From NCBI RefSeq assembly GCF_000373965.1, contig NZ_KB892843.1:1-64000 (forward strand): a stretch of 64,000 nucleotides of DNA, read 5' to 3'. This document shows, one piece after another, positions 55,693 to 64,000 of the stretch. A program made the position numbers and the translations under genes. This DNA is from Uliginosibacterium gangwonense DSM 18521 (GTDB lineage: Bacteria; Pseudomonadota; Gammaproteobacteria; Burkholderiales; Rhodocyclaceae). The notes beneath the pieces were generated by a model. The model ran no database searches, was not told the origin of the DNA, and saw only the letters and a program-made list of their open reading frames with translations. Each line of letters begins with the position of its first letter. Positions within the stretch are counted from its first letter, which is position 1.

Positions 55693-57276
55693 ATGCACGA
55701 CAAGATCCTCATCCTTGATTTCGGTTCCCAGGTCACCCAGTTGATCGCCCGCCGTGTGCGTGAAGCGCATGTCTTCTGCGAAATCCATCCTGCCGATGTC
55801 AGCGATGAATTTGTTCGCAACTACGGCGCCAAAGGGGTCATCCTTTCCGGTTCGCACATGTCGGCCTATGAAGAAGCCACCGACAAGGCCCCGCAAGCCG
55901 TGTTTGACCTGGGCGTACCTGTGTTGGGAATCTGCTACGGCATGCAGACCATGGCCCAGCAGCTTGGCGGCAAGGTCGAAGCGGGCAAGGAGCGCGAATT
56001 CGGTTACGCCGAAGTACGTGCGCATGGCCACACCAAATTGCTGGAAGGCATCGAGGATTTCAGCACGGCTGAAGGCCACGGCATGCTCAAGGTATGGATG
56101 AGCCACGGTGACAAAGTCACCGAGTTGCCCGAAGGCTTCAAGGTGATGGCCTCCACGCCATCCTGCCCGATTGCGGCCATGGCCGATGAGTCACGCCGCT
56201 TCTATGCCGTGCAGTTCCACCCCGAAGTGACACATACCCTGCGTGGCGCGGAAGTCCTGCAACGCTTCGTGCGTGAAATCTGTGCCTGCAAGGCCGACTG
56301 GGTGATGGGCGATTACATTGCCGAAGCCGTCGCCAGGATTCGAGAGCAGGTCGGCAAGGATGAAGTGATCCTCGGTCTGTCTGGCGGTGTGGATTCCTCG
56401 GTGGCCGCTGCGCTGATCCATCGTGCCATTGGCGACCAGCTGACCTGTGTATTCGTCGATCACGGCCTGTTGCGCCTCAACGAAGGCCAGATGGTGATGG
56501 ACATGTTCGCCCGCAATATGGGGGTGAAAGTGATCCACGTTGACGCCACGGCTCAATTCATGGGCAAGCTTGAAGGCGTCTCCGATCCCGAAGCCAAGCG
56601 CAAGATCATCGGCAAGGAATTCGTCGAAGTCTTCCAGACAGAATCTGGCAAGCTGAGTAATGCCAAATGGTTGGCACAGGGCACCATTTACCCCGATGTG
56701 ATTGAATCCGCCGGAGGCAAGACCAAGAAGGCCAAGACCATCAAGAGCCACCACAACGTGGGGGGGCTGCCTGATACGCTGCACCTCCAGTTGCTGGAGC
56801 CGCTGCGCGAATTGTTCAAGGACGAAGTGCGCGAGCTGGGCGTGGCCCTTGGTCTGTCGCACGAAATGGTCTACCGCCATCCTTTCCCCGGGCCGGGCCT
56901 GGGCGTGCGTATTCTGGGCGAGGTCAAGAAGGATTTTGCCGATCTGCTGCGCCGCGCGGATGCCATCTTCATTGAAGAACTGCGCAAAACCGTGGATGAG
57001 AATTCCGGCAAAACCTGGTACGAACTCACCAGCCAAGCCTTTGCCGTATTCCTGCCGGTCAAGAGTGTAGGCGTGATGGGTGACGGGCGCACCTATGAAT
57101 ACGTGGTTGCTCTGCGCGCAGTTCAAACACAGGACTTCATGACGGCCCACTGGGCGCATCTGCCCCATGAATTGCTGGGCAAGGTCAGCAATCGCATCAT
57201 CAACGAAGTCCGTGGCATCAACCGTGTCGTCTATGACGTTTCCGGTAAGCCGCCCGCAACGATTGAATGGGAATGA
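55693..57276 (+). CDS. guaA: GMP synthase GuaA
   Basis: GuaA converts XMP to GMP with glutamine. The 527-residue product has an N-terminal class I glutamine amidotransferase domain (active cysteine in [15 protein letters not shown]) with its histidine-glutamate pair in QFHPEVTHT. The ATP-pyrophosphatase domain has [13 protein letters not shown]. It ends in the dimerisation domain with PATIEWE at the extreme C-terminus, as in the family. It follows the MFS gene by 41 bases and has a terminator at 57405. Confidence 0.97.
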   Translation: MHDKILILDFGSQVTQLIARRVREAHVFCEIHPADVSDEFVRNYGAKGVILSGSHMSAYEEATDKAPQAVFDLGVPVLGICYGMQTMAQQLGGKVEAGKEREFGYAEVRAHGHTKLLEGIEDFSTAEGHGMLKVWMSHGDKVTELPEGFKVMASTPSCPIAAMADESRRFYAVQFHPEVTHTLRGAEVLQRFVREICACKADWVMGDYIAEAVARIREQVGKDEVILGLSGGVDSSVAAALIHRAIGDQLTCVFVDHGLLRLNEGQMVMDMFARNMGVKVIHVDATAQFMGKLEGVSDPEAKRKIIGKEFVEVFQTESGKLSNAKWLAQGTIYPDVIESAGGKTKKAKTIKSHHNVGGLPDTLHLQLLEPLRELFKDEVRELGVALGLSHEMVYRHPFPGPGLGVRILGEVKKDFADLLRRADAIFIEELRKTVDENSGKTWYELTSQAFAVFLPVKSVGVMGDGRTYEYVVALRAVQTQDFMTAHWAHLPHELLGKVSNRIINEVRGINRVVYDVSGKPPATIEWE

Positions 57277-57404
57277 TTCGGCGTCTGGCAATAGCTGGCA
57301 CCGAGAAGCACAAAAAAACACCAAAGCCTGCAGTAGTGCGCTGATGCAGTTCAGTTAAGGCTCTTTAATGTGCCGAACTGAGTAGCTGTGGGGATTTTGC
57401 TTTG

Positions 57405-57438
57405 ACGACACGGGGGCATTTTCGCCCCCGTCGTTTTT
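57405..57438 (+). terminator. Rho-independent terminator after guaA
   Basis: Stem CGGGGGC/GCCCCCG extended by an outer ACGA/TCGT pairing across a small bulge, then TTTTTCT. It lies about 130 bases after the guaA stop. Confidence 0.88.
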
Positions 57439-57468
57439 CTACACCTTCGCACAACCCCAAAAATGAAA

Positions 57469-57496
57469 AATGCCGCTCACCTAAGTGAACGGCATT
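57469..57496 (-). terminator. Rho-independent terminator after the binding-protein gene
   Basis: A 12-pair stem with one mismatch (AATGCCGCTCAC/GTGAACGGCATT) and a four-base loop. On the minus strand it is followed by a T-rich run and lies about 50 bases after the XylF-like gene. Confidence 0.85.
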
Positions 57497-57544
57497 AGTG
57501 CTGTGGCGCCTCTTCCACTCTGATCAGCGTCAACGGGGTACGGC

Positions 57545-58555
57545 TCAAATCCCCAGTTGTTCGCGGGTGTACATCCCTTCTTTCACCAGCAGATCCATGT
57601 TCTCCTTGGTGATCAAGGTGGGTTTGAGCAGTTTGGTATCCACCTTTTTAAACCCATTGGGCAATTGCCCTTCGTACTTGACTTCCTTGCCAGAGACCAA
57701 GGCCAGCGTTGTATCGGCAGCCAGCGTGGCCAGATCTTTCAGGTGCTTGTAGACTGTCATGGTCTGTGTACCCTTGAGTACGCGCTTGCAGGCATCCAAA
57801 TCACAGTCCTGCCCGGAAACCGGCACCTTGCCTGCCAGCGCACGGGTCTTGAGTACCTCGATGACGCCTCCAGCGGTGCCATCGTTACTGGCCACCACGG
57901 CATCAATCTGGAGATGTTTTTCAAATACCTGGATCATGATGTCAGAAGCCACAGCCGGGTCCCAATCAGTCACCCATTCCATGCCGACAATCTTCACATC
58001 CCCTTTGTCCACCAAAGGTTGAAGCGCCTTGAGATGTTCCTCGCGGTATACCAGCGCATTGCCATCAGTATTGGCCCCACCCAACAAGAAATAATTTCCT
58101 TTAGGAGCTGCCTTGATCACTGAATTGACTTGCATACGGCCGATTTCAGCATTATCAACAGAGATATAGGCATCAATATCTGCATCGAAAATAATCCGGT
58201 CATATGCCACAACCTTAATGCTTGCAGCCTTAGCCTTGGCCACCGCATCCTTGAACAATTTGCCGTTCAGGGGCAGTACAACAATGGCATCCACCTTGCG
58301 GTCAACCAATTCCAGGAACTGTTTGACCTGCCCATTCTCATCCCCATTGGCCCACTTGACTGCCACTTCAACACCGATTTTTTTCGCTGCTTCCACAAAA
58401 TAGTCGCGGTCACGCAACCAGCGTTCGATCGACATGTTATCGAGCATCAGCCCGATAGTGGGCGGCCCCTTGCGTGAGCATCCGCCTAATACTGCCTGGG
58501 CAAGCCCAGCGGCGCCGCCTAAAAGAAGAGTACGACGCTTGAAAAAGTGATTCAT
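57545..58555 (-). CDS. Orphan XylF-like sugar-binding lipoprotein
   Basis: The 336-residue product is a periplasmic-binding protein of the xylose/ribose type. It has TIGLMLDNMSIERWLRDRDY, AIVVLPLNGKLFKDAVAKAK, VVAYDRIIFDADIDAYISVD, and a C-terminal hinge block with LKTRALAGKVPVSGQDCDLD. The signal has a lipobox (LGGC at about 26) and a Tat-like KRRTLLLGG, so it may be a Tat-exported lipoprotein. The ATG at 58555 has GGAGG upstream. No permease or ATPase genes are adjacent, and a terminator follows. It could serve a transporter elsewhere or act as a sensor. Sugar specificity is inferred only. Confidence 0.85.
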   Translation of the reverse strand: MNHFFKRRTLLLGGAAGLAQAVLGGCSRKGPPTIGLMLDNMSIERWLRDRDYFVEAAKKIGVEVAVKWANGDENGQVKQFLELVDRKVDAIVVLPLNGKLFKDAVAKAKAASIKVVAYDRIIFDADIDAYISVDNAEIGRMQVNSVIKAAPKGNYFLLGGANTDGNALVYREEHLKALQPLVDKGDVKIVGMEWVTDWDPAVASDIMIQVFEKHLQIDAVVASNDGTAGGVIEVLKTRALAGKVPVSGQDCDLDACKRVLKGTQTMTVYKHLKDLATLAADTTLALVSGKEVKYEGQLPNGFKKVDTKLLKPTLITKENMDLLVKEGMYTREQLGI

Positions 58556-58745
58556 GACAGCCTCCTGTGATATCAGGCGACATAAAGACCCGCGCAGATA
58601 CACATTCAAGCCAGGGGGATACCCCGACCTAAGTGCGCCACACGCCTGCCACCCGGAAATTATTATGTAAGTCAAACACGCGGAATGCTAATGACAACGT
58701 TCAGTCATTAGAATAGGGGCTGACCCTTGCCCCTGCGCGAGGAGA

Positions 58746-59207
58746 CTATACCCTTTGCAGCAGCTGATCCAGCCGTTTGGCGAACGCCTGACGATCGGCA
58801 GGGCCAAACGCAGCCGGCCCACCCGTTTGCACCCCGGCACTACGCAAGCTCTCCATAAAGTCCCTCATCGACAAGGCTTCACGGATATTGGCTTCGGAAT
58901 ACAGTTCCCCACGAGGCGAAATAGCCAGGGCTGCACGCTCGACCACCCCGGCGGCCAGGGGGATATCCGAAGTCACTACCAGATCCCCTGGTTTGATCTG
59001 CTGCAAAATGTAGTGGTCCGCCACATCAAAACCACCAGGCACCTGTATGGCTCTGATGTAGGGCGACGCGGGCACCCTGAGCATCTGGTTGGCCACCAGA
59101 CAGGTTTCCAACTGCTTGCGTTCTGCCGCCCGGAAAAGGATTTCCTTGATTGGCACCGGGCAAGCATCCGCATCCACCCAGATACGCATTCGTTTTGTCT
59201 CACTCAT
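58746..59207 (-). CDS. YaiI/YqxD family protein (DUF188)
   Basis: The 153-residue cytoplasmic protein has the family start [20 protein letters not shown], then [20 protein letters not shown] and [21 protein letters not shown] conserved aspartate set suggests a NYN/PIN-like nuclease fold, but activity is not established. It lies alone between the XylF-like gene and bioF, divergent from bioF. Confidence 0.92.
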   Translation of the reverse strand: MSETKRMRIWVDADACPVPIKEILFRAAERKQLETCLVANQMLRVPASPYIRAIQVPGGFDVADHYILQQIKPGDLVVTSDIPLAAGVVERAALAISPRGELYSEANIREALSMRDFMESLRSAGVQTGGPAAFGPADRQAFAKRLDQLLQRV

Positions 59208-59392
59208 GATTCATTAACAGATTTTATTGATTGGCCCACACACCCTGCCCTTCAGAACCGTATAGGCAGCCATATCAGGTGATCGGGCGTAAAATGCGCT
59301 TTGCGGGCTAGAATACTGTATCCAGGCCGCAGCACAAACCCAAGCCACGGGAGCGGTTAAAATGCTCTCCTTCCTGCACTCGCCCTGTTTCA

Positions 59393-60571
59393 ATGCCCTC
59401 CAGACATAATATCCTTGAAGAGCTTGCCACCAAGCTCGCCGAAGTCCGCCAAAGCGATCTGTTCAGACAACGCCGTGCCGCAACGCTGCCTTGCAGCCCT
59501 CTGTACGACTATGCCGGACAGTCCTTCCTGTCCTTTGCCAGTAACGACTATCTGGGTTTGGCAAACTCCACGGCCCTGATTGAAGCGGCCCAGCGAGGGG
59601 CAAAGCGCTGGGGCGTCGGCTCTGGCGCCTCACACCTGGTCAGTGGGCACACCCTGGCGCATGATGCGCTGGAACAACGCCTTGCCGCCTTCACTGGTTT
59701 TGAGGCCTGCCTCAGCTTTTCTACCGGCTACCTGGCCAATCTTGCGGTTCCTCCGGCCTTGCTGGGGCGAGGAGATGCCATTTTTGCTGATCGCCTCAAC
59801 CACGCCTCGCTGGTTGATGCTACTCAGTTGGCCCGCGCCGATCTCACGCGCTACCCCCATCTGGATCTGGTTCGTCTGGATAACGCATTGCAGGCATCAA
59901 AGGCTGTACGCAAAATGATCATCAGCGACGCGGTGTTCAGCATGGATGGCGACATTGCCCCACTGGCTGACCTGATCAAGCTGGCGGACAAACACGATGC
60001 ATGGCTGCTGATTGACGACGCGCATGGTTTTGGCGTGTTGGGCCCACAGGGGCGCGGCTCGCTGGCGGAAATTACGGAACGCTCCCCGCGCCTGATCCTG
60101 ATGGGCACCCTGGGCAAAGCTGCCGGAGTCGCCGGGGCATTTGTTGCAGGCTCTGCCACCGTGATTGATTGGCTGCTGCAAAAAGCACGGCCTTACATTT
60201 TCACCACAGCCAGCCCCCCCCTGCTGGCAGAAACCCTGCTCTGCGCCCTTGACCTGATTGAGCACGGGGATGCCTTGCGGGCACAATTGAACCGCAATAT
60301 CGAACTTTTGCGGAATAGCCTGCATCTGCGCCGTTTCCGTCTCCTGCCCTCACGCACAGCGATCCAACCGATTGTGGTGGGAGATAATGCGGTGGCACTC
60401 AAAGCCTCTACGCGCTTGCGGGAGCTTGGCCTCTACGTCCCGGCAATCCGCCCACCTACCGTACCGACAGGTTCTGCACGGTTACGGATTTCGCTGTCCG
60501 CAGCACACACTGAAGCAGATACCAAGCGCTTGGTAGATGCCTTGCACACCATCGAAAACGAGTTGGCATGA
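59393..60571 (+). CDS. bioF: 8-amino-7-oxononanoate synthase BioF
   Basis: BioF is a PLP enzyme that condenses pimeloyl-ACP with alanine in biotin synthesis. The 392-residue product has FASNDYLGLANS near residue 48, GSGASHLVSGHTLAHDALEQ near 75, DDAHGFGVLG near 205 and the PLP lysine in GTLGKAAGVAG near 240. It overlaps bioH by four bases (ATGA). The downstream run is bioH, bioC, bioD; bioA and bioB are not in the window. Confidence 0.96.
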   Translation: MPSRHNILEELATKLAEVRQSDLFRQRRAATLPCSPLYDYAGQSFLSFASNDYLGLANSTALIEAAQRGAKRWGVGSGASHLVSGHTLAHDALEQRLAAFTGFEACLSFSTGYLANLAVPPALLGRGDAIFADRLNHASLVDATQLARADLTRYPHLDLVRLDNALQASKAVRKMIISDAVFSMDGDIAPLADLIKLADKHDAWLLIDDAHGFGVLGPQGRGSLAEITERSPRLILMGTLGKAAGVAGAFVAGSATVIDWLLQKARPYIFTTASPPLLAETLLCALDLIEHGDALRAQLNRNIELLRNSLHLRRFRLLPSRTAIQPIVVGDNAVALKASTRLRELGLYVPAIRPPTVPTGSARLRISLSAAHTEADTKRLVDALHTIENELA

Positions 60572-61284
60572 CGGCAAACCTGGTGCTCTTGCATGGTTGG
60601 GGCTATCGCCCCAATGTATGGCAGCCTCTTATCGACAGGCTTCCCGGCTATTCCATACAAACCCCCGCTTTATCCCCCCAAACCCCAGACATCGCCGTTT
60701 GGGCCGATGAATTGGCCGCCACCCTGCCTGAGCACAGCGTTCTGATAGGATGGTCACTGGGCGCAATGCTGGCGCTGAGTCTGGCCCAACGCCACCCAGA
60801 AAAACTGGCGGGGCTGTTTCTGATCGGAGCATCCCCGTGTTTCGTGGCTTTGGAAGAATGGGAGCATGGCTTGGCACCTGCAATTGTCAGCCAGTTCCAG
60901 ACGGATTTTGCCTGTAATACCGCTCGCACCCTGAAGCGCTTCCTTGCCCTGCAGGTGATGGGGGAGCAGGATCGCCCCGGCCTGCAAAAAATTCTGGAAC
61001 CCTGCCTGGCGCAGGATGAAATCAACACCACAGCTCTGCAGACCGGTTTACAGATATTGGCCGCAACTGATCTGCGCAGAAAACTCCCCACCCAGCCTAT
61101 CCCCTGCACTCTGCTTCACGGTGCGCAAGATGCGCTGATGCCTCTTGCCGCAGCCCAATACCTGCATGCCCATCTTCCAAGCAGCCGCCTGATAGTGGAA
61201 GACAATGCGGGGCACGCCCCCTTGTTTGCAAAACCGGAAGCACTCGCCGCCTTGATCCATGAGGTATGTCTTGCCGCATCCTGA
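60568..61284 (+). CDS. bioH: Pimeloyl-ACP methyl ester carboxylesterase BioH
   Basis: BioH removes the methyl group from pimeloyl-ACP methyl ester. The 238-residue alpha/beta hydrolase has LVLLHGWGYRPNVWQPL, the nucleophile in LIGWSLGAMLALSLA near residue 72, the acid in LLHGAQDALMPLA and the histidine in NAGHAPLFAKP. The C-terminal part overlaps the bioC start by 26 bases. Position between bioF and bioC supports the assignment. Confidence 0.94.
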   Translation: MTANLVLLHGWGYRPNVWQPLIDRLPGYSIQTPALSPQTPDIAVWADELAATLPEHSVLIGWSLGAMLALSLAQRHPEKLAGLFLIGASPCFVALEEWEHGLAPAIVSQFQTDFACNTARTLKRFLALQVMGEQDRPGLQKILEPCLAQDEINTTALQTGLQILAATDLRRKLPTQPIPCTLLHGAQDALMPLAAAQYLHAHLPSSRLIVEDNAGHAPLFAKPEALAALIHEVCLAAS

Positions 61285-62047
61285 TTACAAACACGCAGTA
61301 CGCCAGTCCTTTTCACGTTCCGCCTCTGCATATGACAGTGTTGCAGGCATCCAGCGGGAGATTGCCGCACACCTGCTGAACGCATCCCCCGTCCCTTTTG
61401 GCAACACCGTATTGGATGCAGGATGTGGCACCGGATATGCTTTCCGCCTGCTCGCCAGCAAGACGCCAAGCCTACAGATTACAGCACTCGACCATGCTTT
61501 TAGCATGTGCCACGAAGCACGTGTGAATCGCGTGATCTGCGGTGATCTGGAAGCACTCCCCATTCAGGCTTCGAGTCTGGACAGCTATTGCTCAAGCCTT
61601 GCCTGGCAATGGACAAACCCGCTGCAATCGGCCACGGAGGCCCACCGGATTCTCAAGCGCGGAGGATCGCTTGCCGTCGCCACCCTGGGGCCGCAAACAC
61701 TCATGGAACTCAATCGGGCTTTTGCGGGCACCGACCAGTATCCACACGTACTGGGTTTTCGTAGCGCAGAGGAATATCGCCATGCGCTTGAAGCTGCGGG
61801 CTTTGAAAGCATCGTCATCCTCCGCCAGATGCACACAGTGTATGGGCCGGACGCTGCCAGCCTTATCAAGAACATCCGTACCCTGGGCGCTGGCGAACTC
61901 GGCGGGCAACGTCGTCGCCCCGGTCTGCTGGGCAAAAGTGCTTGGCAGCGCATCCAGGCCAATTACGAAACCATGCGCGAGCCCCAAGGGCTTCCCCTCA
62001 GTTATGACGCACTCTACCTGTATGCAATCAAACCTGATCACTCTTGA
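61259..62047 (+). CDS. bioC: Malonyl-ACP O-methyltransferase BioC
   Basis: BioC methylates malonyl-ACP to start pimelate synthesis. The 262-residue SAM-dependent methyltransferase has VRQSFSRSASAYDSVAGIQR, motif I VLDAGCGTGYAFRLL near residue 55, and RVICGDLEALP. The start is the ATG at 61259, which overlaps bioH by 26 bases; a TTG at 61271 is the next option. It also overlaps bioD by 26 bases. Confidence 0.93.
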   Translation: MRYVLPHPDYKHAVRQSFSRSASAYDSVAGIQREIAAHLLNASPVPFGNTVLDAGCGTGYAFRLLASKTPSLQITALDHAFSMCHEARVNRVICGDLEALPIQASSLDSYCSSLAWQWTNPLQSATEAHRILKRGGSLAVATLGPQTLMELNRAFAGTDQYPHVLGFRSAEEYRHALEAAGFESIVILRQMHTVYGPDAASLIKNIRTLGAGELGGQRRRPGLLGKSAWQRIQANYETMREPQGLPLSYDALYLYAIKPDHS

Positions 62048-62705
62048 ACATTGTTTTCTCACCGGCACCGACACCGAAATCGGCAAAACCCATTCCGCCT
62101 GCGCCCTCCTCCACACCTGGCGTAGCCTGGGCTTTAGCGCGGCGGGTTACAAGCCGATTGCGGCGGGCGGCATCTGGCAGAATGGCACACTCGTCAATGA
62201 CGATGCCCAACGCATTCACGCCGCCTGTAGCCCAGGCATCCGCATTGAAGAAGTCAATCCAATTTGCCTGAAAGCCGCAATTGCTCCGCATGCTGCCGCC
62301 AAAGATGAAAACCGCAGCCTGCGACTGGAACCGATTCTTGCAGGTTACCGGGCGATTGCACCACGTTTCGAACGAATCGTGGTTGAAGGCGTGGGCGGAT
62401 TCCGTGTCCCCCTGGGCGCGGATTTTGACAGTGCGGATCTGGCCGTCGCACTGGGCCTGCCGGTGGTACTGGTCGTAGGGCTACGCCTGGGCTGCATCAA
62501 CCATGCGCTCCTCACCGTTGAAGCCATTCTGGCACGCAAGCTCACCCTGGCGGGCTGGATCGGCAATACCTTGTCGCCCACCATGCCGCGCCAAGCAGAC
62601 ACGATTGACAGCTTGCATCAGTTGATCCCTGCCCCCTGCCTGGGGATACTGCCTTGGTCGCTGGCTCCTGCCGACGCCATTGCTGCACTCAAACCAAGCA
62701 TTTAG
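62022..62705 (+). CDS. bioD: Dethiobiotin synthetase BioD
   Basis: BioD closes the ureido ring of dethiobiotin using ATP. The 227-residue product starts with ITLEHCFLTGTDTEIGKTHS, whose P-loop is the form typical of the family (G-T-D-T-x-I-G-K-T). It continues with GYKPIAAGG and RIVVEGVGGFRVPLG. I use the ATG at 62022, just upstream of the conserved block; the frame stays open much further upstream, but that is antisense-like readthrough inside bioC. It is the last gene of the biotin run. Confidence 0.94.
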   Translation: MQSNLITLEHCFLTGTDTEIGKTHSACALLHTWRSLGFSAAGYKPIAAGGIWQNGTLVNDDAQRIHAACSPGIRIEEVNPICLKAAIAPHAAAKDENRSLRLEPILAGYRAIAPRFERIVVEGVGGFRVPLGADFDSADLAVALGLPVVLVVGLRLGCINHALLTVEAILARKLTLAGWIGNTLSPTMPRQADTIDSLHQLIPAPCLGILPWSLAPADAIAALKPSI

Positions 62706-62771
62706 CCAACAGCCAGATGCCCACTCGGTGCTAGACTTTCAGATCAACTATTCAACGCAGGAATTACGGGA

Positions 62772-63938
62772 ATGAAACGCTCTCGTTTTGGGCGCCATAG
62801 CGGTTTGCCACAAGATACGGAAAACTTGCTCTGGCTTGCCAACGGATTGGCCGATTCAGGCAGCCGAGCCGAAGATGCATTCTGGGAACAGAAACTGCGC
62901 GCCGAGGTGGAGACGCTCCTGAACTCAGGCAGTGAAGAGAGTATCAACGCCGCACTCGATCATCTGTTTACTGCCAATATGCGGGCCTATGGTGTGCTGG
63001 CTGATGCCATCGAATCCAGCGCCGAACAGACATTGCTGCCGGATGGCCGTGAAGTGCTGCTCTTGGCCGCCCCCGTGCAGGCATGGTCACGCTTCTCCAT
63101 CCCAGCCACGACGATTCCAGCCAAGATGCTCACGAATCTTCGCGTACACATGCAGGCCCATGTGCTGGCAGAAGGCGTCAAACTCACCCTGGCTGACACC
63201 TTGTTCAGCCCGGATCAGCTCCCGCAAGGCTACTGTGAAACAGCCAAGTTCACCCAGAAATTTGCACAATTGATCCCTGACAACCAAGTCCTGCACATTA
63301 ACACCGCCTTGTTGCCGGAAACGGGCCGCTTTCTCTCTGACGTGCGCTACATCCTGGCTGCGGTCGAAGTCACCCCAGGGTCGCCCTTATTCCGCTGGCA
63401 AGAAGAAGACGGCACCCGCGAAGAGGCAGCCAACCAATGGAGCGCACAGGCTGGCGCCTGCCTGGCACCGCTACTCACCGGTTGCGCCACCCAAATGGTG
63501 ATGCCCGACGCCTATTTTGCGGCCTGCCGTCAGTCAGACCGGGCCTCACGCCCCTATTCGATCCAGGCCTCTACCGCATTCCTGAGTACCACACTGGAAG
63601 TGGCCCCCTCGGATTTGCATGCCATCATCGCCTTGTTTCATGACCATCAACTTGAAGAATACCGGGTGGGTTTTGCCACAAAGGATAACGGCAGCATTGT
63701 ACACGGCGTAGTCTGGCCCCTGCTCGGCCCAGAGGATGACGCAGCGGAAGTCCCTGGCCAGATCGAAGCAGCACTCAAGGAAAGCGGCATCCAGCACATC
63801 ACCCAGCTCGACAGCCGCTTTCCGCTGGAATACTGCGACGACTGCGGCGCCCCGCTCTACCCCTCAGCCGAGGGCGAAGCAGTCCATGCCGAACTGCCAG
63901 AGGACAAGGCCGAACAAGTACCCAAGCATTTGCATTGA
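62772..63938 (+). CDS. DUF2863 family protein
   Basis: The 388-residue protein matches the betaproteobacterial DUF2863 family by pattern (start RSRFGRHSGLPQDTENLLWL, a CLAPLLTGCATQMVMPDAY block near residue 235). A C-terminal CDDCGAPLYPSAEGE zinc-ribbon-like piece is present. No signal peptide. Function is unknown. It is 66 bases downstream of bioD and followed by a long hairpin, so it may share the biotin transcript or have its own promoter. Confidence 0.85.
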   Translation: MKRSRFGRHSGLPQDTENLLWLANGLADSGSRAEDAFWEQKLRAEVETLLNSGSEESINAALDHLFTANMRAYGVLADAIESSAEQTLLPDGREVLLLAAPVQAWSRFSIPATTIPAKMLTNLRVHMQAHVLAEGVKLTLADTLFSPDQLPQGYCETAKFTQKFAQLIPDNQVLHINTALLPETGRFLSDVRYILAAVEVTPGSPLFRWQEEDGTREEAANQWSAQAGACLAPLLTGCATQMVMPDAYFAACRQSDRASRPYSIQASTAFLSTTLEVAPSDLHAIIALFHDHQLEEYRVGFATKDNGSIVHGVVWPLLGPEDDAAEVPGQIEAALKESGIQHITQLDSRFPLEYCDDCGAPLYPSAEGEAVHAELPEDKAEQVPKHLH

Positions 63939-63953
63939 GCATAATTAAAGAGA

Positions 63954-63995
63954 ACCCATCCAAAGCCCGCCAGATCTGACGGGCTTTGGATGGGT
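63954..63995 (+). terminator. Long inverted repeat after the DUF2863 gene
   Basis: The arms ACCCATCCAAAGCCCG (63954-63969) and CGGGCTTTGGATGGGT (63980-63995) are perfect complements, with a 10-base loop that contains the palindrome CAGATCTG. The T-run is short (window ends), so terminator strength cannot be judged. Confidence 0.75.
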
Positions 63996-64000
63996 CAAGG

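Noticed and set aside
56191-57324. 377-codon open frame opposite guaA
   Set aside because: Shadow of the guaA coding frame, with no family-like sequence.
61542-62021. Long upstream extension of the bioD frame through bioC
   Set aside because: Residues before 62022 are not BioD-like; they are out-of-frame readthrough of bioC.

Overview
The window looks like a chromosomal segment of a Gram-negative betaproteobacterium. The pointers are the gene orders smpB-ratA-rnfH-DUF4124-guaB-guaA, fur-bamE-dapB and bioFHCD, plus a DUF2863 gene, all of which I associate with Betaproteobacteria from memory. Genus cannot be fixed from the sequence alone.

Left third (1-29.5 kb): a type VI secretion system (T6SS). 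A long minus-strand run reads, in transcription order, tssH(clpV), tssB, tssC, hcp, tssJ, tssK, PAAR, tssL, tssM, tagF, an FHA gene, tagJ, tssE, tssF, tssG, tssA and vgrG, the last cut by the left edge. All 13 core components and the PAAR tip are present, and most junctions overlap or are nearly adjacent. A 1.33 kb non-coding stretch separates tssH from a plus-strand Ser/Thr kinase. A glycine-zipper lipoprotein, a PP2C phosphatase and a second FHA protein follow on the minus strand. Kinase, phosphatase and FHA proteins together suggest post-translational control of secretion by threonine phosphorylation. Unusual details are a TssJ with no lipobox cysteine and a TssM whose N-terminal membrane region is duplicated.

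Middle (29.5-47 kb): an M61 peptidase, a small monooxygenase-fold protein, a glutathione transferase, and a 1386-residue membrane protein built from repeated beta modules. Next come a chemoreceptor with a perfect FNR-type palindrome upstream, molybdenum cofactor genes (mobB, moeA, moaD, moaE), a lipoprotein of unknown function, dapB-bamE/fur, a KDG kinase, an old-yellow-enzyme-type iron-sulfur flavoenzyme and a LysR regulator.

Right third (47-64 kb): a secreted S8/S53-like protease preceded by a very AT-rich stretch, then decayed remains of an RND efflux operon (adaptor and outer-membrane-factor fragments joined by a deletion). Housekeeping genes follow: HAD hydrolase, smpB, ratA-rnfH, DUF4124, guaB, an MFS transporter, guaA, an orphan XylF-like binding protein, a YaiI-family protein, bioF-bioH-bioC-bioD and a DUF2863 gene closed by a 16-bp hairpin. 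I saw no tRNA, rRNA, CRISPR array or intact insertion sequence. I did not find a clearly new multi-gene system. The best leads are the 1386-residue protein, the T6SS departures, the FNR site and the efflux remnant.
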